Positions 44,532-55,215 are shown, counted from the first letter of the stretch. The stretch is 64,000 bases of DNA from Crossaster papposus (GCA_037893245.1 JBAIAA010000455.1:186001-250000), one strand, 5' to 3'. Translations and numbers: made by a program. The notes: a model not told the origin generated them from the letters alone.

Positions 44532-44872
44532 GGTACCACTGACCTCTATACATGGACAGATCATCATTGTTTCATTTTGAAGTCGGCATGCGGAGAAGTG
44601 CAACATGGCGGACCCACGACGTCACTCTGTGAGCCAATGAAATGTCCAGGTGTTGGTACGATACGTATTACGTAATGTTTATAAATACAAAATGTACAGA
44701 GTAAATCCACTGACCTCTACACCTGGACATTTCATTGGCTCACAGCAGTGACGTCTCGGCTCCGCCATGTTGCACTTCCAGTTCGCGCCGACTTCAAGTG
44801 TTAGCACAGCAGAATATGGACAATGATCCGTCCAGGTGTAGAGGTCAGTGCATGGTACATGTACATTAAACC
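44532..44872. mobile_element. Pair of small MITEs (CACTGACCTCTACACCTGGAC ends)
   Basis: The right copy (about 44708-44868) has both inverted ends. The left copy (about 44537-44660) is in opposite orientation and one-sided. They share AAGTGCAACATGGCGGA and GAGCCAATGAAATGTCCAGG. Confidence 0.75.
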
Positions 44873-45226
44873 ACGATGTTTGTCTTTCGGATAATACCAG
44901 AAAGAAAACGATCACTGGCTAACAATTAACATTTTGTGGGGTTGCATTTTATCCTTTCTAAAAATAGGGTTGGTCGGTTATTTTTTGTTTAGCTTTAACT
45001 TGTGACATGTTGAACCCTTTGCATAGGGTTAACATACATACAGTATTTCTAATCATACATTTTTAATATTTGCAGTAACCTCCTGATCGAGACCCAGACT
45101 CGTAGTGTACTTCATTCAGCAGAGATTATCATGTGAACCACAACAAACAGGCTTCTTTGAAGTGCAGTTCATCAATGAGTACATTGGTAAGAACGTTTGT
45201 ACTAAACACTTTGGATAGGTGATTCA
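44873..45226. other. Noncoding stretch with an exon-like scrap
   Basis: Between 45085 and 45171 a readable peptide segment (EPQQTGFFEVQFINEYI) precedes a GTAAGA donor-like site, but an in-frame stop lies just after the only good acceptor. It may be part of a decayed gene or transposase; not identified. Confidence 0.3.
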
Positions 45227-45229
45227 TTA

Positions 45230-45911
45230 GGGGCTGTCCAAAGTTGTCAACATTTTTAAGGTCGTACAGAGCGTACTACTTTTAAGACCTCCCTCCCTCC
45301 CCCCAAAGTAGTACTTTTCAACATTTAGTCCAAACACCGGTAGAGCTGTGTGGGGCATTGCGTGCACGATGTCCATGCACAGCTGTGGGAACGAGTCGCA
45401 GTAAAGCTGTGTCAAAGGTTATTCATTCACGCTTGGCACATTCGCGCGCTTATTGAGGGCTAGTATATAGGGCATCAATACATGTGTGTATGTACACCGC
45501 ATGGTTAACGTTGCGCTATACGAAATCATTGCCAACTCGGTCGCCGCGGCGTGTAGGGCGGGCGGCGTCAAAAGTATCTCATCCTCGCAAGCTACGTACT
45601 GTATAGCTAGCCAGGGACGCATCAGATATTTTTTTCACGGAGTTGCATAGCTGCTAACAAGGTATAACCTGCCGAAGCAATCATTTTTGAACAGCGGACT
45701 ATTTGTATCGCTTCTGATTTTAACGTTGGAAATTCTTTCCAGATAAAACAAGAAGGAAACAAAACCAATCATATAATTTTCCTTTGCTGATTGTATGGTA
45801 CAAAATCAACATTTTATTTACAATTTAAAGTCGTACGCGGCCTCCGACCCCCCTCCCCCCTGTCGTACGCTTTGTACGACCATTAAAATGTTGAAAACTT
45901 TGGACGGCCCC
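45230..45911. mobile_element. MITE with GGGGC(T/C)GTCCAAAGTT ends, TTA duplication
   Basis: Inverted ends GGGGCTGTCCAAAGTTGTCA and GGGGCCGTCCAAAGTTTTCA extend through CATTTTTA and GGTCGTAC(A)AGCGTAC. TTA flanks both ends (45227-45229, 45912-45914). 682 bp, no transposase; the subterminal zones are C-rich and G-rich. PIF/Harbinger-like by its 3-bp duplication. Confidence 0.85.
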
Positions 45912-45992
45912 TTAGTCATGAAGTAACACAGACATTTGTAAGTCACATCCTATAACTACATAAATATTGAATATTTTAAAGTGAACAAAGCT

Positions 45993-46064
45993 GGCAGGAG
46001 CTGGATTCGAACCTGCAACCTCCAGGTTACCGTACCAGCGCTATACCAACTGAGCTATCTTGCC
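45993..46064 (-). tRNA. tRNA-like sequence, better preserved copy
   Basis: The minus strand folds as a 72-nt cloverleaf. The acceptor GGCAAGA/TCCTGCC pairs at six of seven positions, and the T-arm is GCAGG-TTCGAAT-CCAGC. The D-arm has one mismatch, and the anticodon positions read GGT. C at position 33 and a 31/39 mismatch are shared with 16642-16713, so these look like family traits of a tRNA-derived repeat and not a functional Thr tRNA. Confidence 0.5.
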
Positions 46065-46097
46065 GCAATGCCCTATGAATGAGGCTAGCCTACATGT

Positions 46098-46168
46098 ATG
46101 TTGGCGGTCTCCCAAATTGTCAGTATCTTTATTTGGGGGCGATAGTCAGAAGTCATAAACATAAGAAT
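46098..46168. repeat. Conserved module accompanying the tRNA-like sequence, copy 2
   Basis: CTCCCAAATTGTCAGTATCT with GGGGGCGATAGTCAGAAGTCA; partner of 16893-16960. Located 34 bp on the 5' side of the tRNA-like sequence on the minus strand. Confidence 0.75.
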
Positions 46169-47346
46169 GACGTATGTGACCTGTTGCCCTGAAGTGGCAA
46201 AATTTCAAAATCAAGACTATGGTATTTCCTGAAAGTACAGGTTTCAAGCTTTAATTATAGATATACATTGTGTGTTGTGTATCATACAACCAACAAACTT
46301 TGGTTTGGGTCACATGGTGAGAAAACAATTGGGTCGGTCGGTCGGTCAGCATGACATTTGTTTTTAAATTTTTTTTTTAGGTTTAAATATATGTTAGTAT
46401 TAGTATTATTATTATTTTAGGAACCATACCTGGGCTTGAAGTAAACGACGGCCACGACGGCCATTGCCGTTGTTGCCTTTTTGATGGCCGAGGTGCCCCA
46501 CTAAAAATTGCCGTCTTCACGGCTAGTTTTGCCTTGCCCAATTTTTACCTTGGCCCGGCCGTCGTGCCCTTTTTTGCAAAAACATCCTTCAGCCTAATGT
46601 TAGTATTCTAATCACTGAATCATTGTTGTAGAACAAAATATCGCTGCATACGTTACGTATCGCGCACGCAGCAACGTTAACGACACAAACTGAATCTAGC
46701 TTCGCGATCAGGCCCCATAAATATAGCGCACGCTATGTACTGTACATGTTTGTATGTACAGCCGAGTCCAGCTAATTTCGGAGTATGCTGATACTTCTAG
46801 CTGCGACACCCCGCCGCAACACACGTACCAGCAGGAGTAAGTACGGCATGATCGTACCTGCGAAGTCAACTGACTTTCTTTTTCTCAGTGCTACTGTACA
46901 CGTGACGCGCAGTGTACAATACGAATGCGTGTTTGTGTTCGTGGGGGTGTACGTGTGATACGTGTACGAGGCAAACGATAGTCGTTACAATCACCCCAAC
47001 CTCGTTACCATGGCTATGATCTTGCTGCGCTATGTTTTTCCACCATGCCTTCGCGATAACGCGCACACGCTCATATGGAGTCGAGGCTGCGATCACCCTG
47101 CATGCGGCTGGTGCTCCAATATTGTCAACAGGTTTTTGATGAAGTTATCCCTCTGCTAAATGAACGGCATTGAATTTGTTAGGAAGAAAATCAGAAAAAT
47201 CAACAATGCCGGGCAAGGATCGCGTAAAGCGAACAGCCTAAAATTTCAATATGATTTTCCACACACCCCAGGGAGTTAAGGTTGCATTGCAGATATAGTG
47301 ACAACTTTGGACGACCCCTTAGTTCTGCTTCCGATTACATGCCTTT
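46169..47346. other. Noncoding stretch
   Basis: 46320-46440 shares AATTGGGTCGGTCG, CATGACATTT and AGGAACCATAC with 53518-53602 (a dispersed repeat). 46440-46570 has GGCCACGACGGCC and GCCGTCGTGCC words. 47300-47325 is a lone copy of the CTTTGGACG(A)CCCCTTAG end seen at 45900. No gene recognised. Confidence 0.45.
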
Positions 47347-47530
47347 CAAAAGGTTGCTGCGGCACATCTCGTGCTTTAAATGTTTCCATTTACGCTACGA
47401 AAGCCATCAAATATTGCCTCAAAAAGTGATAAAAACTTGCCTCAATTAATGTCAAAAATGTTTACAGTCAATCATTCTTTTAACAAGAATGGAGAATTTA
47501 GATCATGAACAGTGCTATGCACAACGCCTA
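47347..47530. repeat. Direct repeat, copy 1 (partner 49410-49592)
   Basis: CGGCACATCTCG(T/C)GCTT, AAAAAGTGATAAAAACTTGC, AATGGAGAATTTAG and CTATGCACAACGC in the same order and orientation at both sites. About 185 bp, 80-85% alike by eye. Confidence 0.8.
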
Positions 47531-47619
47531 CATTGTAGCCCCGAGTTTGAGGTGCGGCGGTAAGCGTGCGTGATGAGTTTTTAAAAATAATATTGTATAA
47601 CTTCTACATGTACATGCTT

Positions 47620-47895
47620 TCACAGATTTTGATAAAACTTGGATGCAGTGACCCTTGGGTCGGAAGACACATTTCCTCATTGGGTTACAGAGGTCAAAGG
47701 TCATGTAGGGGTCATTAGATGTCATTGCTCAAACATACCGGTACTTCAAATGTTTCTTTGTACATGTATACAGAATTTGATGGATTTTAATGTAACTTGG
47801 ATGGAGTGATCCTTGGGTGGGGTTCATCACAACTCCTTTGAAATAGGAGGTCAAAGGTAATCAAGGGGTCATTTGAGGTCATTGAAAAATGCACA
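47620..47895. repeat. Two diverged units with AGGTCAAAGGTCA (DR1) motifs
   Basis: Two successive units of about 130 bp share ACTTGGAT(G)GAGTGA, CCTTGGGT, then AGGTCAAAGGTCA (47691-47703) or AGGTCAAAGGTAA (47848-47860), then GGGGTCATT. The first is a perfect DR1 nuclear-receptor half-site repeat. Confidence 0.75.
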
Positions 47896-48073
47896 AAATT
47901 GAACTTTTTAAAGAAAACTAAACATAGGGATCGACCGCGGGGAAAAGGCGACACTCGCGACTCAGGGGATCACTTGTATAGTGATACTGACCTTTATAAA
48001 GATTTGTGTTCATAGATGAAAATGAAAAACTGTCTCAGGTATGTATGCTTTTTGCTGGTTTTGATTTTCTTAG

Positions 48074-48237
48074 GTCGATCGAGGAACGTTTGCTCAGAAG
48101 AATTTTCAAAAAAGCCAATTTCTTGCTGGAATATCGGGGAGAACTGATAACTCATACTAAAAGGGGAACAGTGGCAGGACACATACCCAGACGAAAAGGG
48201 ATCGTTTCTCTTCTTCTTCTTCAAGACTAGCGGTGTT
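48074..48237 (+). pseudogene. SET-domain methyltransferase fragment
   Basis: After an acceptor-like TTTTCTTAG at 48073, three frames together give the SET-domain order: DRGTFAQKNFQK, NFLLEYRGELI, then GEQWQDTYPDEKGSFLFFFF and a TSGVSL end before a GTAAGT donor at 48236. This matches the N-terminal half of KMT5A/SETD8-like SET domains (GxGVFA...F.VEYRGDLI...E..Y....GSYLFFF). The two frame changes are single extra A bases at 48108-48113 and 48159-48162. The following exon with the NHSC core was not found, so gene or retro-fragment status is open. Confidence 0.6.
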
Positions 48238-48414
48238 TCACTGTGGTAAGTTGCTTCTGATCATAATGAACTCAAAGTTACTACCTGCGCTTAATATGCT
48301 GTAACCCTCTCAATTTTCACTAATGGGCAATTCCACGATTACGTTACGTTTTTAGCCATTTAGCACAGCTCTTTGGGCTCCCATATCCAGATGTATGCTT
48401 AGGCTAAACAAAAT

Positions 48415-48636
48415 AAATGGTGTGTTTACAGTAACGGCTTGAAAAAAATACAGGTAGGTAGGCAGGGAAATATTTTAATTTTGTCTTTTCTTTTTCATTT
48501 TAGTTGTGTTTTAAGTGTGGAAAATGATTATTTGTGACAAATAATTGAAACTAGTATTCATCTACAATGAGGTTGGCAATTGGGCCACCAAAAATCGAGG
48601 TAGGTAGGGTTAGTGTAAACACACCATTTTTCTTTT
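48415..48636. mobile_element. Small TIR element (AAATGGTGTGTTTACA ends)
   Basis: AAATGGTGTGTTTACAGTAAC at the left and its complement with one mismatch at 48609-48632. The interior carries GGTAGGTAGG words. About 220 bp, no ORF. Confidence 0.65.
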
Positions 48637-48865
48637 GGCCTCATCAATTCTTCATTTTATCATTAATAAATTTTACCTAGACCCAATTATAACACAGTAA
48701 TAATTAAAATCATGTTTTAAAAGACATGTTTTGTTAAGGCTGCTACCCTAAAGTTTTTATCGGCAAGTTAAAAAATAATAATAATAACCATTAAAACATT
48801 TTTTTTTAAATTAACAAAAATATCTTTTCTGTCTTTACAAAATACATTTCAACTACCCAACTACC

Positions 48866-50022
48866 TACTTACATTCGCTATTTTCTGAGATTCCCTATCA
48901 CTTTCTGTTCGCAATGACAACGCGTTGCGCGATTCCCTATCAGTATCAAGGTGATGAAAACACGTGCATAATGCTCAATGCAGCAATGCTGTACTGGTTC
49001 CCCCCGCACCGCCCACTAAAACTAAAAGTGCCAAAGAAGGCAGGATGGAGTCTATGCATACACGGCCGACCAACAGGAAACGGGCAGATAAAAAGAACAC
49101 GTGTTTGAATCTATGATAAAGCCAGAATCATTGAATGGACATTGTGGGGTTCCAGACGCTTTGTTTTTGGTTAAGAACAAATCGCTGCGAACTATGGAAT
49201 TCCGTACGATTTCGACATTCTTAAGGGCAGAGTGTTGGTTTGATGAAACAATGAGTCTGTCGTCAATTGTACACAAAGGATAAAATGCCTTGAGCACGCT
49301 AATGATACGTACACCACCTTAGTGAATACGTAGTTGGCAGAACTCAATCCAAAAGGAAGTACGGTGAAAACGTTTGTAGCAAGTAGCATGCTGCGAGCCT
49401 CGCGGTGTGAGTTGCCGCGGCACATCTCGCGCTTCAAATGTTGACATTGATTTACGCTACATGTACAAAAGCCATTAAAACAATTGCCACAAAAAGTGAT
49501 AAAAACTTGCCTTAATTAATGTCAACTATTTACTGTCGATAATTCTTTAAAATAATGGAGAATTTAGGTCGTGCACACCACTATGCACAACGCTACCCAC
49601 GAAGGGAAACTTGCCAACACTGTCCGTTTGTAGTGTGTGAAGCACTGTGTGGCAGGCGACGAACCTCGCGTTGCGGCAGAAAATGTCGGGGAAACATGCT
49701 GCGCTATCATTTCAAGTACAAGCGATACAACCTCATCATAATTCATGAACACAGAAAACACATACACAGTTGAGAGATCAAGTTTTGTGAATTAACTTGC
49801 AGAAATATTCGTTCTCCATCGATGTTTATTCGGCATTTAGATCGACCTGGAACTGCAGTGTTACGATGTTAATCGGCCATGCATGTACATGTACATGCAT
49901 AGACTGATTGTCGCATACATCATGCCTTCTTTGGCGCGGCAGGGACCAGTACAGCGTTACTGCATTGAGCGTTACGCACATGTTACGCACAGAGGTTTCT
50001 TCTCAGAAAATAGCGAACGTAA
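48866..50022. mobile_element. TIR element of about 1.16 kb
   Basis: CTTAC(A/G)TTCGCTATTTTCTGAGA at both ends (inverted). Second inverted block CTCAATGCAG(C/T)AA(T/C)GCTGTACTGG and GCCAAAGAAGGCA(G/T)GATG lies further in. It contains repeat copy 49410-49592. No transposase recognised. Confidence 0.7.
49410..49592. repeat. Direct repeat, copy 2
   Basis: Partner of 47347-47530; lies inside the 48866-50022 element. Confidence 0.8.
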
Positions 50023-50794
50023 GTGGGCCGACAAATTAGAAGCGTTTTGACATAAATAGGTATAGTTGAGAGTCATTTCGTGAAGACAGAAAAGACAGTT
50101 TGTTTTCATTTTTGATTTTTTTTAAAAAACTTACCGACACAAACTTTAGGGCCGCATCAAATATGCTTGCAAATGGGACTGGTTGGAGAAGGAAGTGGAT
50201 GGAGTTCCTCTTGCAAAAGCTATAGGAAAGCTTAATGGACCATGCATGGCATATCGCTGGGTATGCAAGAACTTCAAGGAGATGACGTGGATAGCGCTGG
50301 ACGATAATATCGTCACGATACGATACCGAAGACGATATAGACAGTATCGTCTTTGGTTTTTTGCATTTAATCTTAACATTTTGTCTCTTGTCTTTAAAAA
50401 AAAAGGTTGTTATTTACATACATTTTTATCATCTAATGACAAAAATTGTATTGAAAATAAAAAAACAGTCCCCTAAAAATTAGCCGTTGACGTACCAATG
50501 CTGCACGTGGAGATCGTGCACAAATACACAAACGACGTTAACAAATACCTCCCCTAAAAAGGGCAACAATTATCGATACATTTTTGAAAATTCTTCTTCG
50601 AACCCACACAGTTTTTTGTATGAATACGTTAAAAAAGGATGTAGCAGTGATATACTGAATTTTTTGAAAAATCTGTATGCCGGCCCCAATTCAACCTCTG
50701 CAAAATACGCAGAGGCTAGCCCCGGGAAAAGGTCCCAAGGATGTGACATGAGGCAGTTATTTACCGAACTGTTAGAAATTCCACCAAGTTCGGC
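50023..50794. other. Noncoding stretch with unidentified ORF
   Basis: The plus-strand ORF at 50183-50476 and its upstream extension (WDWLEKEVDGVPLAKAIG) look protein-like but match no family I know. GAAGACAGAAAAGAC near 50083 recurs at 60720 and 60810. Confidence 0.35.
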
Positions 50795-50990
50795 AAGCCT
50801 CCATCCAAGCTCACACCAAGTCCATCTGAGCTGGCAAAAGCCCACCCAAGCTCACACCAAATCCACCTGAGCTGGCAAAAGCCCATCCAAGCTCCCAATA
50901 AGTGTACCTGAGCTGGCAAAAGCCCATCCAAGCTCACACCAGGACTAACCAAGTCAACTCGAGCTGGCAAAATATCCAAGCTCATCACAT
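50795..50990. repeat. Minisatellite, about 4.5 copies of 42-48 bp
   Basis: Unit CCAAGCTCACACCAA(G/A)TCCA followed by (C/T)CTGAGCTGGCAAAAGCCCA. The last copies are diverged. Confidence 0.85.
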
Positions 50991-51837
50991 AATTACTATA
51001 TGCCAGGAATTATTCTAAGTCTGCCTTGCTAAGCCAAGGAGCAAAATTCCAATCAATGACGATAACAGGATTTGCATTACCATGCTCCATAAGAATGACA
51101 CCCAAATTACCACGCTGCGTACAATGGTATGGTATGGTACGGTACGGATGTTTGCATTGCGAGCGTCGAAGAACGAATGAGATACAAATCAACGAAATAA
51201 CGAAACAAAAAAATAACGAAAACTATGAGAAATAGTTATGTTAAAACTTGTAAAAACTCCCATAAACACCCTCCCCTTCCAATATAGAATGAGTTCTGAC
51301 TCACTGCAGCTAACTCTAGCATCGATCAAACAAAATCAATAAATAAACTATGAAGTATGTTTGCATAAACCGGTTTCTCCTTGTTATTTTCTTGCAAAAG
51401 CACCTCATCTTTAACTAAAAAACCTAATAGCCTGACAGAACAAAAATCCACAAAACCCAGCATTACACGTTCTTCAATTTAATTTCCATCCCATGTGACC
51501 GAGAATCGTTAAACAAAATGTAAGCTGCATGTATGATTACGCCCCTTCCCAATAAACAAAATATTACCGGCATTTATATAAGTTGTGTGTTTAGTGTTAA
51601 AATGGTGTTAGAAATACATTGTTCTATAGATTTAAAAAGGCTCATTCCAGCCTTTGCAAATTGTAGTTAAGAAAAATAAAATATAAACCACCACAATCTC
51701 GGATGTCAAACAATACCCTGTAATGCCTGCATTCATCGAAGTGCATCATTTTATAAACTTGTCCCATGCCTAATTTGTTATTCTTTCCAAATTTGCAGCC
51801 CAGCCCAGAAAAAATACTAATTCAGCAACTGACTCTC
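50991..51837. other. AT-rich noncoding stretch
   Basis: No gene, RNA or terminal repeat recognised. A short GGTATGGTACGGTAC stutter lies near 51127. Confidence 0.5.
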
Positions 51838-51840
51838 CAG

Positions 51841-52451
51841 CAGCCGATTTCACGAAAAGTGCGTAGCTTGCGCCATTTTCAAAAGTGGCGTAAGGCTTAC
51901 GCAACAAAAATGTTGCGTAGCTGCGCCATTTCCTTACGGAGCATTTCACGAAACTTGGCGTAGCTGCGCAACGTTTTAAACACCGTTTACGGCGACTGTT
52001 TGCGTATTATTGTGTTCTTTCACGAAATCGTCGTTGTATCACCTTCGCCCAACATTTTGAAAATAGTTTTGTCCGACTTTCCGCGAAATCGTGTGGCAAC
52101 ATTAACAATTCTGTCACAGGTAAAATAGTGATTCTTTTACTTCAATCATGAAACTGTGAGTGTCTTTTATCAAGCTTAATAAGTTGAGCAATGACGGGCT
52201 CCACGTCAATTACGATTTGCTGGTAAAATAGGTCATTTTTCAGTCGCTACGCCATATCTTACGCCACCTAAATTGACTGCGCAAGCTACGCCATAATTTG
52301 TTGCGCAAGCCGTGGACTTACGCACTGTCAAACTTTCGTGAAACTGTCGTAAGCGAAATGTTGCGCAGCAAACAAAAGTAGCGCAGCTTACACAATAAAT
52401 TGTGGCGCAAGGGGGCTTACGCAATTGCATAAGGTTTCGTGAAATCGGCTG
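51841..52451. mobile_element. MITE with CAGCCGATTTCACGAAA ends, CAG duplication
   Basis: Inverted ends CAGCCGATTTCACGAAA, flanked by CAG (51838-51840, 52452-52454). The 611-bp interior repeats GCGTAGC(T)TGCGCCA and TTACGCA words on both strands. The end word resembles the GGGCCCAATTTCATAG family in layout. No transposase. A 3-bp duplication suggests PIF/Harbinger. Confidence 0.8.
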
Positions 52452-52454
52452 CAG

Positions 52455-54254
52455 GTCCGAGAATGATCGACAGTCCAATTTGCAAAGTGGCCTATGTTGC
52501 CAACCAGGCAGCATTCACAAAGTAAAACAAGTATTACATTGTCTGATAATCCTCCAACTGATCAATCATGGACCAATAGGATTTGGCATTAAGGTTTTGT
52601 TCCACTTGCGCCACACTATTTTTTCTGAGGAATGCCCACTTCGTTGCCCTCGATGAAAATTGGCCAATCAGATTAATCTATCTTTGTGCAATAAAAACGC
52701 AAGCACCCCCCCCCCCCCCCCTCCTACTTGTTTTTTGTTTGACATCGGCGACTTGATTTCAGTGGAAGTGCGTCCATTTCCAGCAACCATTGTGTTCATA
52801 TATTTTTTCTTTTGTCGACATTGTTCTCGGCGATTAACGACAGTCCAGCGCTAGACGTGGATAAGCATGATAATTATAACGCTGACCGGTCACTGCAAAG
52901 TGTAAAAACATCGGGAACTAGTTAAGCTACGAAATACTACATGTAATTATCGTCTCCAAAGCAGGCATGTGAAATGTCCGTGCCGCGCTTATAATTTCCC
53001 AACTCCGTTTTTTTTCTTCGGTTTTGTTTTTTTCAATATCCTCGCACGTTTGACATGCAGTTTTGTCAAGTCGGAAAAAAATCAAACCGTGATCTTAGTC
53101 CACTATCGTTGCTTTACGCATAGAGCTAAGCCCCCCCCCCCCCCCTCATACCCAAAATAATTACATTGAACTTGCAATGATAAAGCGAGCAACGAACAGG
53201 GACGAGGTGGTGCTAAGAATACAAAGTAGTCTGGCTCCACTTGTTTGATATCGTGTTACAGCATCTGTAATAAGTCCAGTCTCCAAGCAAATACTGTAGC
53301 AAAAGCATATTGTTTTTGCGAATGAAAAAATAACATCCGTGGCAGGTGCGTGCATTATGCTTGGGAATATTCCTTCCTCCCTAGCCCTCCATGGTTTGTG
53401 TCGTCATGTGTGAGTAAAACTGGGCCTTACGACTTTTGTTCAAAAATTGTTTGAAGAATTATTTTCACAAAAAACTCAGGAAAGATTTAAGGCAAAACAA
53501 AAAAAAAATTGGTAGAAAAAAATTGGGTCAGTCGATCCACATGACATTTTTGCCCTTTTTTTTTGAGGTGTATACATGTACACAGTATGTGAGGAACCAT
53601 ACAAGTTTAAGTGGTGCGCAATCAAAGTGTTTTGAGATGATTTTTGAGACATGTTTTATTACTGATGGTTAAACAGTTTGTGAGTTCTGTGACTGACATA
53701 ACAAGGTATTGTAACGTTGCACTTCTCCACTCCGGCCCCAGGGTCATCTGCTTGGCTTCCTACTGGATGTCAATGCAAAATTCTTTATCAACTTTCCCAT
53801 GGTTCGTTACAAAGACGTCCTTGAATGTGATCTTGAGATTAACAGGCAAAAATGTGCTCTTTGTTTTTGAAAAATGTCAACATTCGCTGAGGTCTATGCC
53901 GTAAAATGCTGTCATTTTGAAACGATACACGTACAGGTATTACAGTCACTGAAAGGAAAACATGTGCGCCGCGGTACATGCATGACATTATAGACTTGAC
54001 AATAGACTGGCCACACACGACATGTACACCCATATACCGGTACCACACACATCACAAGCACCATACACACAAAAATATGACCATACGTTACCTGACTGGA
54101 GTTTAAGTCTGCGGAACGTAGTGAGAATTTAAACTGTATAGCTGACTAGCAGTGCAATATGCATGCATGCAATACAGTATGTCGACAAATTCTCCATTGT
54201 CGCCGTGCTGAGGGGAAGTTGGCCACGTTCGAACTTGGCTACGTCTGGAAATTG
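52455..54254. other. Noncoding stretch with poly-C tracts
   Basis: C-runs at about 52706-52721 and 53131-53145. The 53518-53602 segment repeats 46320-46440. A weak LINE-tail-like peptide lies near 53725-53790. No gene recognised. Confidence 0.45.
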
Positions 54255-54263
54255 CACGCAGGG

Positions 54264-54880
54264 TAGTCTTGATCCAAGACCAAGCTAGCCGTTTATTTGT
54301 TCCGCGGCGCGCCGTCCGTATATATCCGGGCTTATTGAGGGCGCCCTTAATTATCGTCACAGATTCCTTCCACTACATGTATCTTGGTCTTGGCGCAAGT
54401 GTCACGTGAACCCTGAAAATTCCGAGGACATTCCAAGCATAGCTCAAATTGCTACTCGTCCCTGCATGCGCGCTAAGTCGTTTTTGTTTAATGTAGTGTA
54501 CGATTATTATAGTCTGGTTCCCAGACCAAATATTTCTGACTATTTGTGATTTTTCAGTTATTATTTAGCCGCCAATGTCACGTGACCCAAAACTGGATGA
54601 ATTGCTTAACGTTCGCGATGTTCGAGTGTTTTCAGGTTTTTATAAAATAAAACTCGCATTGGCAAAAGTCAACACCAGACGAAATGCCTAATAATACCAC
54701 AGTCATTGTAGTCATTGTGCTTTTTTTGGTAAGAGCCGTTAAAATTTGAATTGTTGCGCCAAGACCAAGATAGTGGAAGAAATCTGGCAATAAATAAGGG
54801 CGCCCTCAATAAGCCCGGATATATACGGACGGCGCGCCGCGGAACAAATAAACGGCTAGCTAGTTCTTGGATCAAGACTA
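54264..54880. mobile_element. MULE-like element with perfect 9-bp target duplication
   Basis: Ends TAGTCTTGATCCAAGA(C) are inverted and continue for about 110 bp through GCGGCGCGCCGTCCGTATAT and TATTGAGGGCGCCC. CACGCAGGG flanks both ends (54255-54263, 54881-54889). Long terminal inverted repeats with a 9-bp duplication are the Mutator-like signature. The central 380 bp has no transposase. It is a longer-loop relative of 28180-28390. Confidence 0.88.
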
Positions 54881-55060
54881 CACGCAGGGCTAAGTAAGCG
54901 GTTGTATCAACTAACTCTGTGTGTTATTCTCAATGTTGTTCTTCCATTACGTAGCCAACAATTTGGACGCAACTGGTACCTTGGCTTTGAGAAATGTTAC
55001 GCTCTTGTCCCAACTACATGCAAGTCCCAACGTGTTTTTTACACTGTATACTCTGTGTTG

Positions 55061-55215
55061 TCCTGCTAGAAAGCAGGAGGTCGTGGGTTCGAGTCAGTGT
55101 GACTGTGTGTGTTCGTTTAGCTCACCCGAGTCGACACAAGTAAAGTCACTTGGGTTAGCCGCGAGAACTGTGCTAAACGAACGCTCAAACCCGGGCCATT
55201 ATGATCCTCACGTGA
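55061..55215 (+). mobile_element. SINE scrap and GTTCGTTTAGCTCACC repeat copy
   Basis: 55065-55095 repeats the GCAGGAGGTCGTGGGTT word of the 32.0-kb tRNA-like SINE, here with an intact GTTCGAGTC B-box. From 55111, TTCGTTTAGCTCACCCGAGT to ATGATCCTCAC is an inverted relative of 60348-60483 without its second end. Confidence 0.55.

Noticed and set aside
45080..45175. Possible exon ending EPQQTGFFEVQFINEYI before GTAAGA
   Set aside because: An in-frame stop follows the only good acceptor and no family was recognised; kept only as a scrap.
53644..53904. LINE C-terminal tail-like peptide
   Set aside because: Only a few residues recall a SLHWLP-type LINE tail; too weak to annotate.
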